From assembly GCF_005860805.1 (NCBI RefSeq), contig NZ_VCEJ01000002.1, forward strand, positions 418,375 through 482,374: 64,000 nt of DNA. The letters are read 5' to 3'. Below are positions 35,712 through 44,986 of the stretch, one piece after another. The translations under genes and the position numbers were made by a program. The notes beneath the pieces are model-generated. The model was not told the origin of the DNA, did no database searches, and saw nothing but the letters and a program-made list of their open reading frames with translations. The stretch is from Dyadobacter luticola. Lineage in GTDB: Bacteria > Bacteroidota > Bacteroidia > Cytophagales > Spirosomataceae. Position 1 is the stretch's first letter. The number at the start of each line of letters is the position of its first letter.

Positions 35712-35786
35712 ATGAAAAATAAAGTAATCCCTGCCCTCTATTTGGGGCTGGCCATGTTCGGCCTCTGGATGATCCTCTCGTCCTGA
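35712..35786 (+). CDS. Possible 24-residue membrane peptide
   Basis: ATG 35712 opens a frame MKNKVIPALYLGLAMFGLWMI..., a single hydrophobic helix with a basic start, ending at TGA 35784. It is directly followed by a good terminator. That layout suggests a short real message, but no family is recognised and no clear ribosome-binding site is seen. Confidence 0.35.
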   Translation: MKNKVIPALYLGLAMFGLWMILSS

Positions 35787-35813
35787 GTAGCGACATCGCC
35801 GCGTCGCAAAACA

Positions 35814-35849
35814 AAAAAGCCATCGTGATTTTACTTACGATGGCTTTTT
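35814..35849. terminator. Bidirectional terminator
   Basis: AAAAAGCCATCGT (35814-35826) and ACGATGGCTTTTT (35837-35849) pair perfectly across a 10-base loop. The A-run on the left and T-run on the right let it act on both strands: for the bshB1-like gene ending at 35855 and for any message covering the small frame at 35712. Confidence 0.85.
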
Positions 35850-35854
35850 GTTGT

Positions 35855-36583
35855 TTATATAAAAACTGAAATGTCCTTAACTCCCAGCCTTCGGGAGGTT
35901 GTAAAACCTTCCCCGAATGTTACCCCCACTGCGTGACCCATTTCCCTGGCCCTGGCGATGATGAATTCAAGGAATTCAGGCGTTGAAATGTAGCTCTGTG
36001 GTTCGCCTTCGCCTTTATATTCCGGAATGTGAAACTGGCTTTTGAATGCACGCACCGCCTCGATTTTTTTATCATGAAAATCGGTGATATCGACAATGAA
36101 ATCCGGCTGAATGAATCTGTCCTGGATCGCGTGAAAAACCTGTTTGGGCCGCCACGCTTCCTGCTCATTTCCAGCCTCATCATACGTTTTGATCATTCGC
36201 AGCCCCGAGTAAAAGCAACTCTCCGCAACCAGCTGACCGCCTCTGCCATGATCGGGATGGCGGTCGGTTATAGCATTCGTGATGACGATGTCGGGCTGGT
36301 ATTTTCTGATAAAAGGAATGATCGCTTTTTGGTGGGCTTCGTCATTAACGAAAAAGCCGTCGGCCAGTCCGACATTCTCGCGCACTGTAATTCCCAGAAT
36401 TTCAGCAGCGTCTTTTCCTTCCTGGATGCGTCCTTCGGGAGTACCCCGCGTCCCCAGTTCTCCGCGGGTCAGGTCTATGATCCCGACTTTTTTACCGAGC
36501 GCAATCTGGGACAATAATGTGCCGGCGCAGCACAGCTCAACGTCATCGGGATGGGCTGTGATGGCTAAAATATCTAATTTCAT
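35855..36583 (-). CDS. bshB1: Bacillithiol biosynthesis deacetylase
   Basis: Removes the acetyl group from GlcNAc-malate, giving GlcN-malate on the way to bacillithiol, the low-molecular thiol of many Bacteroidota and Firmicutes. The LmbE-type metal site is present: AHPDDVELCCAG near the start and DRHPDHGRGG with the second His-Asp-His group. 242 residues, full length. The neighbouring thioredoxin reductase is also a thiol redox gene, though not clearly in the same unit. Confidence 0.92.
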   Translation of the reverse strand: MKLDILAITAHPDDVELCCAGTLLSQIALGKKVGIIDLTRGELGTRGTPEGRIQEGKDAAEILGITVRENVGLADGFFVNDEAHQKAIIPFIRKYQPDIVITNAITDRHPDHGRGGQLVAESCFYSGLRMIKTYDEAGNEQEAWRPKQVFHAIQDRFIQPDFIVDITDFHDKKIEAVRAFKSQFHIPEYKGEGEPQSYISTPEFLEFIIARAREMGHAVGVTFGEGFTTSRRLGVKDISVFI

Positions 36584-36595
36584 GATGAATGCTGA

Positions 36596-37672
36596 TTATT
36601 TGATGCGGAGCTTTTGCCCGATCCGCAGGGTCGAACGCGTGGACATCCGGTTCCGGCGGGCAATCGAAGAAATGCTGACGCCATATTTGGAAGCGATGGA
36701 GCCCAATGTATCCCCGGACCTTACCTTATGTAAAATCGAGCGGCTGTAAGCGGCTGGCGCGTCACCGGATTCGAATTCACTTTTATTTGATTTTCCTCTT
36801 AAATGATCCCAGACGCTGCTCGTAAGCAGGAAATGATCCGATTTGATCGAAGCATTATCCCAGTCGAAAATGTTCCGCGGATCGAAAGGGTTACCCTCAT
36901 ACCGGTTCTCATAATGCAAATGTGAACCTGAGCTATGGCCGGTATTTCCGCCCAGCCCGATCACCTCGCCGGCTTTCACAATCTGCCCCGATTCCACCAT
37001 TTGTTTTGAAAGGTGACCATACAATGTTTCCAATCCATTATAATGTCTCACCACAATAAATTTTCCATACCCGCTGCCGTCCCACGCCACAATCCGCACC
37101 ATCCCGTCATACGTACTGCGCACAGTATCACCGGTTTCCAGATCTAGGTCGGTACCATTATGCCAGCGTCCCCAGCGGTAGCTGAAATTCGAGGTCGTCG
37201 GCGTGCGGGCCATCGGCGCGCTCCATTTACGGTTGAGCGCTTCATTATATAATGTTAAATCGACGGGCTCATCGAATTCCAAAGCTTTCAAACCATAAGG
37301 ATTGATCGTCCGTGCGTCCCAGATTACATAATATTCCGCCGCTTTCACCCACTCGTCGGCCACCTGTAGCGAATCTTCCACGATCACGACTTCCGTTTCA
37401 CCTTCGTCGATGGTCGTAGTATCCTCGTTTACAACCGGGTTCAGCGGTTTTACGGGTTCAAACTGGTTTTGAAATTTCAAATTGGAAGTTTCTACCTGGT
37501 ATTCATCCTCAGGCTGAGGCGCGGTAGCTTTTGTAGTAGGGCCTTCGTTGGCGTTATTGCCGGATTGATTGATTTTTGGATTCCTTTTAAACTTGCCCCG
37601 CTCTTGCGCTTGTGCATTCCAGGAGAAGAGGCACAATGTAAGCAGCAGGCTTGCTAAAAAATTTACTTTCAT
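36596..37672 (-). CDS. M23 peptidase with C-terminal LysM domain
   Basis: A secreted cell-wall protein of 358 residues. A signal peptide ends in WNAQAQ. A low-complexity acidic linker follows, then the M23 (lysostaphin-like) domain with HNGTDLDLETGD (metal His and Asp) and HSSGSHLHYE (HxH). The last ~45 residues are a LysM domain (HKVRSGDTLGSIASKYGVS) for peptidoglycan binding. The metal ligands are intact, so an active endopeptidase is likely. Confidence 0.92.
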   Translation of the reverse strand: MKVNFLASLLLTLCLFSWNAQAQERGKFKRNPKINQSGNNANEGPTTKATAPQPEDEYQVETSNLKFQNQFEPVKPLNPVVNEDTTTIDEGETEVVIVEDSLQVADEWVKAAEYYVIWDARTINPYGLKALEFDEPVDLTLYNEALNRKWSAPMARTPTTSNFSYRWGRWHNGTDLDLETGDTVRSTYDGMVRIVAWDGSGYGKFIVVRHYNGLETLYGHLSKQMVESGQIVKAGEVIGLGGNTGHSSGSHLHYENRYEGNPFDPRNIFDWDNASIKSDHFLLTSSVWDHLRGKSNKSEFESGDAPAAYSRSILHKVRSGDTLGSIASKYGVSISSIARRNRMSTRSTLRIGQKLRIK

Positions 37673-37687
37673 AGTTCAAAAATGGAT

Positions 37688-37724
37688 CAGACTATATGTA
37701 CCTGAAAATGATACATATAGTCTG
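37688..37724 (-). terminator. 13-bp hairpin between trxB and the M23 gene
   Basis: CAGACTATATGTA (37688-37700) pairs perfectly with TACATATAGTCTG (37712-37724) around an 11-base loop. On the minus strand it is followed by ATCCATTTTTG. It may end part of the trxB transcript or set apart the M23 gene. Confidence 0.5.
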
Positions 37725-37749
37725 AGAATTTTAGGGGTTGGGCAAATAA

Positions 37750-38709
37750 TTAAGCTGTTTCCTCGATAATAATTTCAACTTCACGTTCCATCAAAAACCG
37801 CTCGGCATCCAGCGCAGCCATACAACCTGTACCAGCTGCTGTAACTGCCTGTCTGTAAACATTATCCTGCGCATCACCACAAGCAAAAACACCTTTAATG
37901 TTAGTGCAGGAGCTACCTTTTACAGTCTGGATATAGCCGGTTTCATCCATATTAAGATAACCTTTGAAAATATCCGTATTCGGTTTGTGGCCGATTGCTA
38001 CAAAGAAACCGGTTGCGTCCAAAAGTTGCTCCTCGCCGGTTTTATTATTTTTTACCAAAACCGATTCAAGCGCGTGTTCACCGTTCAGTTTCACCGTGTC
38101 GGTGTTCCACAAAATCTCAATGTTTGGCAGCATTTCAACTCTTTTCTGCATGATCTTCGAAGCGCGCATTTCGTCGCGGCGAACCAGCAGATACACTTTC
38201 CGGGCTAATTTGGCCAAATAGCTTGCTTCTTCCGCGGCAGTATCGCCGGCACCTACCACCACCACATCCTGTCCTCTGAAAAAGAAACCGTCACACACCG
38301 CACAAGCCGAAACCCCGTGACCATTCAATCTTTCCTCACCTTCAAGGCCCAGCCATTTGGCCGAAGCGCCGGTGGAAACGATTACCGAATCAGCCGTGAT
38401 TTCGTGTTTGTTATCAATAATTACCTTGTGCGGATAGGAAGTAAAATCAACCGCGGTAGCCAGTCCGTACCGAATATCCGTACCAAAACGTTTTGCCTGT
38501 TTTTCAAAATTGATCATCATTTCCGGGCCGCTGATGCCGTCGGGATAACCTGGATAGTTATCGACTTCCGTCGTGATGGTCAGCTGACCGCCAGGCTGTG
38601 TACCCTGGTAAAGTACCGGATTCAGTCCGGCCCTGGAAGCATATATAGCAGCGGTGTAACCGGCAGGGCCGGAACCTATGATCAAACAAGAAACTTTTTC
38701 AGATGACAT
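37750..38709 (-). CDS. trxB: Thioredoxin reductase
   Basis: A flavoenzyme of 319 residues that reduces thioredoxin with NADPH. FAD-binding GSGPAGYTAAIYA is at the N-terminus, the redox centre is CAVC (in SACAVCDGFFF), the NADPH motif is GAGDTAAEEA and the C-terminal FAD motif is GVFACGDAQD. All are in the usual order and spacing. Confidence 0.95.
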   Translation of the reverse strand: MSSEKVSCLIIGSGPAGYTAAIYASRAGLNPVLYQGTQPGGQLTITTEVDNYPGYPDGISGPEMMINFEKQAKRFGTDIRYGLATAVDFTSYPHKVIIDNKHEITADSVIVSTGASAKWLGLEGEERLNGHGVSACAVCDGFFFRGQDVVVVGAGDTAAEEASYLAKLARKVYLLVRRDEMRASKIMQKRVEMLPNIEILWNTDTVKLNGEHALESVLVKNNKTGEEQLLDATGFFVAIGHKPNTDIFKGYLNMDETGYIQTVKGSSCTNIKGVFACGDAQDNVYRQAVTAAGTGCMAALDAERFLMEREVEIIIEETA

Positions 38710-38886
38710 ATTTATTAAATACTAAATGTTTATTAACGAATCAACCCTAATAATTTGAAAATCAGGGCGGCCTGGAACAGGCGATTACTAGTGTGTATGA
38801 GGGAGCAATACCATGATCGTCCTCGATGAATACAACATTGGCAGATCGACAAAAGTGCGAAATTATAGCTCTTTATGCAAATCCTT

Positions 38887-40803
38887 TCAGAGGATACGCC
38901 ACTCGATCCGGCGGTTTTTCTGGCGGTTTGTTTCCGAATCGTTGGCAGCTACCGGCTTCGTTTCGCCATAACCTTTTGAGGAAATTCTATCTGCGGCAAT
39001 ACCGGATTTGTGCAAATATTGCTGAACCGACTGCGCCCGCCTTTTCGACAGTTCCAGGTTTTCCGTATCCGAGCCCACATCGTCCGTATGTCCCGAAATC
39101 TCGATTTTGATCGCTTTGTTTCGGGACAGGAAATCCGCCATTTTATCCAGCTCCACTTTTGATTTTTCGTCCAGCTCGTATTTTCCGGTCTGGAAAAAAA
39201 TATTGTTCAAAACCTCCGCCCGGTCCTTTTCTATCGCTTCCATCGGAATGTCCAGATTGACGAATGAATCGGCATCTCCAACCGTAAAGGACAGACTCTT
39301 AAATAAATAACCATTTTTAGATACATAAAAAGCATATTCGCCGCCGCTGTTGAGTACGGTCAGGAATGTTCCGGTTTTGCCGTCGGAGGTAAATGCACCT
39401 ACTTTTTGCTGGGTTTTTAAATCGAAAAGGTCAATGTCGGAGGCGAGGGGCGCATTTGTTTTTTTATCAAAAACTTTCCCTTTCGCATAGCGCGTCGGGA
39501 CGATCATCTCCTGTAATGTGGGCGGGACGTGGAAAGAATAAAGCAGCGAGCGGCCTTTTCCTTTGTCCGAACTGTCATCGGTATAATATGCCATTTTACC
39601 ATTTGAAGCAATAAAAAGCCCCACCTGATCCGCCACCGTATTAATAGGGTACCCAATGTTGACCGGCTTTGACCAGACCGTATCCATCCGCTGTGCGATG
39701 AAAATGTCGAAGCCGCCCATGCCCGGCAAACCATTGGACGCATAGAAAATCGTGCGGCCGTTTGCATGGATAAAAGGCGCATTTTCATCGTCGGAAGTGT
39801 TGATCACCGGCCCCAGGTTCTTCGGCGCCGACCATTGTTTTTTCTCGTCGAGCGTCGTCACCCAAATATCCCGCTTGCCCTGGCCACCTTTGCGGTCGGA
39901 TGCGAAATACAGAATGTGTCCGTCCGCCGAAAGTGAGGGCTGCGATTCCCAGTCCCTGGAATTGACGCCGTCTCCCAGGTTCACCGGCGCGCTCCAATCT
40001 TTACCGTCTTTTTTGGAAATGTACAGGTCACAGCTTCCGAAACCATCGGCGCGGTTGCAGGCCGTAAATACCAGGGTGCGCCCGTCGGCCGAAACCGTGC
40101 AGGTACCCTCATTATTAATGGTATTGATCACTTTTGAAATCTCTTCCGGCACATTCCAGCGGTCCGCGGAGCCGCCATCATTTTTCCGGTGCGTGACGTA
40201 AATGTTCTCGTCGCGGTTTTCTGTCAACCCGGTGAAAATCAATGTTTCGTCATCGGCAGTAAGTACCGGAAAATACTGTGTCCCCAGAAAGTTGACCGTA
40301 TCCCCCAAAGATTTCTTCTCAATAGGTAAAGGATTTTTAATCGCATTCTGGGCAAACTTCGAAGAGGCAATCGACTTCTCAGCCAATCTCGACAAACTCG
40401 ATTTCGCCGGAAAAAGCGCGAAAGCCTTTTCATAGTAAACCTGCGCGGAATCGTATTTTTCGGACTCAAAAAAATATTTACCCAACCATTGAAATGCCGC
40501 AGCAGATTGCGGCGCAGAAGGTTTGATCTGAATTGCTTTGGAGTAGTATTTCCTGGTCAGGTCCGGGTTTCGCTGCAATTCGTAAATCTGCGCGAGCCGG
40601 ATATTCACATCATAACTATTAGGCTCCTGCACCAGTACTTTTTCAAAAAGCGCCACGGCTTCCGGAAGGCGTCTTTCCTGCCAGGCCTGCTGCGCCTTAT
40701 CGTAAATGTCGCGGGCTTTTTTGGATAATGTGACGTCCTGGGCGGACGAATAATGGGGGATCAGAAGAACAAAAAGACCAAATATGTAAGCAGCAAAACG
40801 CAT
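38887..40803 (-). CDS. OmpA-family protein with TPR and PD40 propeller
   Basis: A 638-residue envelope protein. A signal peptide (MRFAAYIFGLFVLLIPHYSSAQ) is followed by TPR-like repeats (residues ~25-130). PD40/WD40-like beta-propeller repeats come next, with FTGLTENRDENIYV, LYFASDRKGGQGKRDIWV and IFYASNGLPGMGGFDIF. A carboxypeptidase-regulatory-like segment and the OmpA peptidoglycan-binding domain (IEISGHTDDVGSD, LSKRRAQSV) end the protein. The start at 40803 is chosen: its ATG shares a base with the queE TGA stop and opens the signal peptide. Such proteins occur near type IX secretion or gliding genes, but no such partner is adjacent. Confidence 0.9.
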   Translation of the reverse strand: MRFAAYIFGLFVLLIPHYSSAQDVTLSKKARDIYDKAQQAWQERRLPEAVALFEKVLVQEPNSYDVNIRLAQIYELQRNPDLTRKYYSKAIQIKPSAPQSAAAFQWLGKYFFESEKYDSAQVYYEKAFALFPAKSSLSRLAEKSIASSKFAQNAIKNPLPIEKKSLGDTVNFLGTQYFPVLTADDETLIFTGLTENRDENIYVTHRKNDGGSADRWNVPEEISKVINTINNEGTCTVSADGRTLVFTACNRADGFGSCDLYISKKDGKDWSAPVNLGDGVNSRDWESQPSLSADGHILYFASDRKGGQGKRDIWVTTLDEKKQWSAPKNLGPVINTSDDENAPFIHANGRTIFYASNGLPGMGGFDIFIAQRMDTVWSKPVNIGYPINTVADQVGLFIASNGKMAYYTDDSSDKGKGRSLLYSFHVPPTLQEMIVPTRYAKGKVFDKKTNAPLASDIDLFDLKTQQKVGAFTSDGKTGTFLTVLNSGGEYAFYVSKNGYLFKSLSFTVGDADSFVNLDIPMEAIEKDRAEVLNNIFFQTGKYELDEKSKVELDKMADFLSRNKAIKIEISGHTDDVGSDTENLELSKRRAQSVQQYLHKSGIAADRISSKGYGETKPVAANDSETNRQKNRRIEWRIL

Positions 40804-41429
40804 CAGGGAATGTTCATATACTTGTGCGTTTGTAACGACATTTTCCATTTTGGATTGCCTTTGATATAGTCAATCATCAAAGGCAGCATCACGTCCTGCT
40901 TACTCCACTCGGGCTGCATCAACAGGGTACATTCGGGGGAGACCAGCGCCGCATGTTCCTCTGCAAAATCAAAATCGCTCTTATTATAAATGATGGCTTT
41001 CAGCTCGTTTGCCTTTTGGTAAATGTCTGGATGGGGAGTTTTAAATTTTTTTGGAGAAAAACACACCCAATCCCAATGTCCCGTAAAAGGATACACGCCG
41101 GAAGTTTCAATGTTGGTTTTAAAACCCGCCTGCTGCAAAGCGCCGGTGAGTGCGTCGAGATTATACATTAAAGGTTCGCCGCCGGTGATCACTGCCAGGC
41201 GGCCGGGATGCTGCAATGCGCCTTCCACGATCGCATCGATAGAAAACCTGGGATGAATGTTCGCGTCCCACGATTCTTTGACATCGCACCAGTGGCAGCC
41301 CACTTCGCAGCCGCCGAGCCGGATAAAATAAGCCGCGCGACCGCTATGCTGCCCTTCGCCCTGCAAAGTGTAAAAAGCTTCCATGACGGGAAGCTGGCTG
41401 GTGACGATAGGAGAAGTTTCTGTAAGCAA
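40803..41429 (-). CDS. queE: 7-Carboxy-7-deazaguanine synthase
   Basis: A radical SAM enzyme of queuosine synthesis that forms the deazaguanine ring. The N-terminal motif FYTLQGEGQHSGRAAYF and the cluster-binding CEVGCHWC (CX3CX2C) are seen, then ITGGEPLMY. The TTG at 41429 (LTETSPIV...) gives 208 residues, the usual length; an ATG at 41384 would give 193. The frame stays open far upstream, but that part is not protein-like for the family and overlaps the divergent mnmE start. Divergent from mnmE, another tRNA modification gene. Confidence 0.88.
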   Translation of the reverse strand: MLTETSPIVTSQLPVMEAFYTLQGEGQHSGRAAYFIRLGGCEVGCHWCDVKESWDANIHPRFSIDAIVEGALQHPGRLAVITGGEPLMYNLDALTGALQQAGFKTNIETSGVYPFTGHWDWVCFSPKKFKTPHPDIYQKANELKAIIYNKSDFDFAEEHAALVSPECTLLMQPEWSKQDVMLPLMIDYIKGNPKWKMSLQTHKYMNIP

Positions 41430-41488
41430 AATGTAAAAAGAGATTGTTAGTAATGTTGGAGAACAAATAATGTTCTTCAAAAATCCCA

Positions 41489-41496
41489 CAAAGGTA
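41489..41496 (-). promoter_or_regulatory. Candidate -7 element for queE
   Basis: TACCTTTG on the minus strand matches the Bacteroidota -7 consensus TAnnTTTG and lies 60 bp before the queE start. No convincing -33 TTTG at the normal distance was found, so this is tentative. Confidence 0.3.
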
Positions 41497-41555
41497 CACA
41501 TTTCAAAAACGGAAGGATATAGGCCCAATCCTTCATTTAGTCGCATATTTGCAAA

Positions 41556-42923
41556 ATGAATACAACGCCAATCCATCAGCAGGAAATTATTTGTGCACTT
41601 GCTACGCCGTCGGGCGTGGGTGCGATCGCCGTGATCCGGGTTTCGGGCCTGGGCAGCATCGCGCTGGTTAACTCGGTTTTCAAAGGAAAAAATCTGGAAA
41701 GTGTCGAAAGTCATACCGTGCATTTCGGGATTATTTATGATAGGGAAGAAGTGATCGACGAAGTGCTGGTCACGGTTTTCAAGACGCCCCGATCCTTTAC
41801 AAAAGAAGATTCCGTCGAAATTTCCTGCCACGGTTCCGACTACATTATCAGGCAGATTTTGAAACTTTTGATTAAAAAAGGAGCGAGGATTGCCAAGCCG
41901 GGAGAATTTACGCAAAGAGCATTTTTAAACGGACAATTCGATCTCGTACAGGCAGAAGCCGTGGCAGACCTCATCGCTGCCGATTCACAGGCAAGTCACA
42001 AAACTGCTTTAAATCAACTAAGGGGTGGCTTTTCCAAAAAACTCGCATCATTAAGATCGGAGCTTATTCACTTCGCATCGCTGATAGAGCTGGAACTTGA
42101 TTTCGGCGAAGAAGATGTGGAATTTGCCGAGCGCGAAGATCTGCGCAGACTTATCAATGCGCTTTTGGAGACTATCGCGCCGCTGATCGATTCCTTCGAT
42201 TTTGGAAATGCGATCAAGGAAGGAGTTCCGGTAGCGATCATCGGCTCGCCAAATGTCGGAAAATCCACTTTGCTTAATGCTTTGCTGAATGAGGAAAAAG
42301 CCATCGTAACCAGCATTGCGGGAACAACCCGTGATGTAATTGAAGATACCATCGTTTTGGAGGGTCTCAAATTCCGCTTCATCGACACGGCAGGAATACG
42401 CGAAACAACAGATCTGGTCGAATCCATTGGAATTGAAAGATCCAAAGCCGCCATGGAAAAGGCGGATATCGTCATTTTTCTGTTTGACAGCGAAGCCACC
42501 TTGCTCGAAAACCAAGCGTTAGCAAAGCTGCTACCAGATGGTAAGGAAGTTTTATATGTGTTGAACAAGATAGACATAGACCCAGCCCAGGCAGAAAAAT
42601 TGCTGGCACTGGACAGAATTATCGTGCCGATTTCGGCCCAAACGCAATCGGGTTTGCCGCAATTAACCAGCAAGCTGGTCGCCCTCGTCCACGGCCAGGC
42701 GGCCGGCGATACCGTGGTCACCAATGCCCGGCACTACGAGCATCTCGTAAAAACGCATGAGGCCCTTACCGAGGTAATCAACGGATTATCGCTTGGCATA
42801 ACCGGGGACTTTCTGGCACAGGATATCAGGCTTTCCCTGCATCATCTTGGCGAAATCACAGGTACGATTGTGACTGACGATTTGCTGGATAATATTTTTT
42901 CGAAATTTTGTATCGGGAAGTAG
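41556..42923 (+). CDS. mnmE: tRNA modification GTPase MnmE
   Basis: With MnmG, installs the carboxymethylaminomethyl (or aminomethyl) group on uridine 34 of some tRNAs. The N-terminal tetrahydrofolate-binding domain starts ICALATPSGVGAIAVIRVSG. The inserted GTPase domain has GSPNVGKSTLLN (G1), a TTRDV switch, DTAGIRET (G3) and NKID (G4), and the protein ends with the conserved CIGK. 455 residues, complete, so the integrase module downstream has not damaged it. Confidence 0.96.
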   Translation: MNTTPIHQQEIICALATPSGVGAIAVIRVSGLGSIALVNSVFKGKNLESVESHTVHFGIIYDREEVIDEVLVTVFKTPRSFTKEDSVEISCHGSDYIIRQILKLLIKKGARIAKPGEFTQRAFLNGQFDLVQAEAVADLIAADSQASHKTALNQLRGGFSKKLASLRSELIHFASLIELELDFGEEDVEFAEREDLRRLINALLETIAPLIDSFDFGNAIKEGVPVAIIGSPNVGKSTLLNALLNEEKAIVTSIAGTTRDVIEDTIVLEGLKFRFIDTAGIRETTDLVESIGIERSKAAMEKADIVIFLFDSEATLLENQALAKLLPDGKEVLYVLNKIDIDPAQAEKLLALDRIIVPISAQTQSGLPQLTSKLVALVHGQAAGDTVVTNARHYEHLVKTHEALTEVINGLSLGITGDFLAQDIRLSLHHLGEITGTIVTDDLLDNIFSKFCIGK

Positions 42924-43148
42924 AACGGCAAAGTAGCTGCAAGAGACTGTAAATAATGCCCTTAAAAACAGTCGCTTATGCTATAAATTCCATAGTTTTT
43001 TTGCAGTTTTTTTGAGCTGTTTTGTTTACATTTGTCCCCCAGTTGTCCCTCACAGATTAGCCATGACGAGACTGGAAAAAATCGGAGAGATTACTTCCCT
43101 TATTTACTCTTAAATGTTCTTGTTGACCCTTATAGTTATATTCTGCTT
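42924..43148. other. Gap between mnmE and the integrase module, possible left attachment region
   Basis: About 225 bp with no gene. It contains two T-rich stretches and a short direct repeat, TTGTCCC, in TTTGTCCCCCAGTTGTCCCTCAC (43028-43050 region). This is where the junction between chromosome and integrated module would be expected, but I could not find a matching second attachment copy by eye. Confidence 0.3.
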
Positions 43149-43757
43149 ATGAGCTCCAATATTAAGATTAAGCGTATCTGCGAACATTGCGGGAAAGAGT
43201 TTACAGCCAAAACTACTGTAACAAGGTTTTGTGGTGATGATTGCGCAAAGCGTAATTACAAGCTCAGAAAGAAGAATATCAAGCAACAGAGAATGGAAGA
43301 AAAGATTAATGAGAGCAATAAACATACACAGCTGGTTCGCGACAAACCTAAAGTTCAAGTTCTTGAAAAAGAATTTTTAACTGTCAAAGATGCCGCTGTC
43401 TTGTTAGCCTGTTCCACAAAAGCGATTCATTTAATGATCGCATCGGGTAAGTTAAATGCGATAAACTTGGGAGTCAGGAAAACAAGGATTTTAAAATCAG
43501 AAATCCTGAATTTGTTTGCTCTGCCCGCACTAGCGGTAAAACATTTGGAGAAGAAGTCGTTGGCCGAAGAGCCGCTAACAAGAGATAATTGCTACACCGT
43601 TGAAGAAATAACATCCTCACTTGGCGTGACAAGAGATTCGGTATATAGCATGGTCAAGAGGAAAAAAATACCTAAATTTCAAGAGGGCAAGGAGATATAC
43701 ATTTCCAAAAGGCATATTGATAAAGCATATCGTTTGGTGAGAGGAGGTAGACAGTGA
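43149..43757 (+). CDS. Zinc-ribbon and double helix-turn-helix DNA-binding protein
   Basis: 202 residues from ATG 43149; an upstream start at 43032 would add residues with no family likeness. A small zinc-binding segment comes first (CEHCGKEF ... FCGDDCAKR, four Cys). Two excisionase-type (HTH_17) domains follow: [22 protein letters not shown] and [21 protein letters not shown]. Its stop overlaps the integrase start by 4 bases (GTGA), so the two are coupled. It likely helps or controls recombination. Confidence 0.78.
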   Translation: MSSNIKIKRICEHCGKEFTAKTTVTRFCGDDCAKRNYKLRKKNIKQQRMEEKINESNKHTQLVRDKPKVQVLEKEFLTVKDAAVLLACSTKAIHLMIASGKLNAINLGVRKTRILKSEILNLFALPALAVKHLEKKSLAEEPLTRDNCYTVEEITSSLGVTRDSVYSMVKRKKIPKFQEGKEIYISKRHIDKAYRLVRGGRQ

Positions 43758-44899
43758 GCAAGGTAACACTTAGGCGAAAGAAAATTGGGAAGGGCAGGAT
43801 AAGCCTCTTTCTTGATATCTATCCGCCCGTTCCAAATCCAGATACCGGCATTTTGACAAGAAAGCATTATCTGAGGATTTATATTTTTGAGAAGCCACGA
43901 AATGAACTCGAGCGGTTACATAACAAAGAGACAATCGAGCTTGCGGAAACTGTACGCGCTAGAAGGCAACTTGAAGTGCAAAGTCTGAGATTTGGTTTCT
44001 TGTCCAACAGAATGATGAATGGCGATTTTATTCGTTTTTTCGAAGATCAAAAGGAAAGACGAACGGGGTCAAATCTTGAAAACTGGAGAATGGCAATTGC
44101 TTACTTCAAAAGTTTTGCCGGTGATAAGGTACTTTTTCCACAACTGAATGAAACATTCAGCGAAGAATATGCGGATTACCTTTTGTCAGCTCCTGGTATA
44201 GGACGAAACAGTAGGCCAATTTCAAGGAATACAGCAGTCAGCTATTTCGCAAAGTACAAAGCAACTTTAAAGGTAGCATTCAAGAAAGGCTTTATACCAG
44301 TAAATCTTGGAGAGATTATTGATAGTATTTCTGTAAAAGATACACATCGCGAATTTCTATTTCAGGATGAAATACAACAACTAGTTAATACTTCATGCAA
44401 ATCGGATGTTGTTAAAAGAGCATCTTTATTCTCAATCCTTACGGGCCTAAGGTTCTCAGATATTAATACGTTGACTTGGTCAGAACTGAAAGGATCTGCA
44501 GGTAATTACAGTATTCAGTTTCTAGTCGACAAAACAGGTAGCGCCGAGTTTTTACCCATTTCAGATCAAGCATATAACCTCCTCGGTCAGCCGAAAGAAG
44601 GAAAGGTGTTCGTGGGACTTAAATATCATCACGTCGATACTACCTTACCGGAGTGGATCAAAGAAGCCGGTATTAATAAACATGTAACCTTCCACTGTTT
44701 TAGACATACGTTTGCAACTCTTCAATTGCTATTTGGAACTGATATAGTTACGTTGTCTAAACTACTGGGTCACAAAGATATCAAGACGACCATGATCTAT
44801 GTCAAAATCGTGGATAAGCTTAAACGTGACGCTTCGCATAGGATCAAACTCACGGTTGAAGGGGATTTAGTTTCAAAGAAATACCTTCGAGCGGAATAG
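43754..44899 (+). CDS. Tyrosine site-specific integrase
   Basis: A 381-residue recombinase with an N-terminal arm-binding and SAM-like core-binding part (about 100-190) and a catalytic domain. [11 protein letters not shown] carries the first catalytic Arg, [12 protein letters not shown] gives His-x-x-Arg, [16 protein letters not shown] gives the last His and the nucleophile Tyr. All catalytic residues are present, so the enzyme may be active. The GTG start overlaps the previous gene by 4 bases. The position directly downstream of mnmE suggests integration near that gene. Confidence 0.9.
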   Translation: MSKVTLRRKKIGKGRISLFLDIYPPVPNPDTGILTRKHYLRIYIFEKPRNELERLHNKETIELAETVRARRQLEVQSLRFGFLSNRMMNGDFIRFFEDQKERRTGSNLENWRMAIAYFKSFAGDKVLFPQLNETFSEEYADYLLSAPGIGRNSRPISRNTAVSYFAKYKATLKVAFKKGFIPVNLGEIIDSISVKDTHREFLFQDEIQQLVNTSCKSDVVKRASLFSILTGLRFSDINTLTWSELKGSAGNYSIQFLVDKTGSAEFLPISDQAYNLLGQPKEGKVFVGLKYHHVDTTLPEWIKEAGINKHVTFHCFRHTFATLQLLFGTDIVTLSKLLGHKDIKTTMIYVKIVDKLKRDASHRIKLTVEGDLVSKKYLRAE

Positions 44900-44986
44900 A
44901 TAGACTTCTTGTTTGCGGTCACATAGCTTAAAAAATCTTGGTTAAAGAATTATTTTTCAACCATGCATGCCCAAGGTTTGGTTTGG

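Noticed and set aside
41430..41915. Long N-terminal extension of QueE
   Set aside because: The frame is open, but the extra 160 residues do not fit the family and would run through the divergent mnmE start region. The short form has the normal length.
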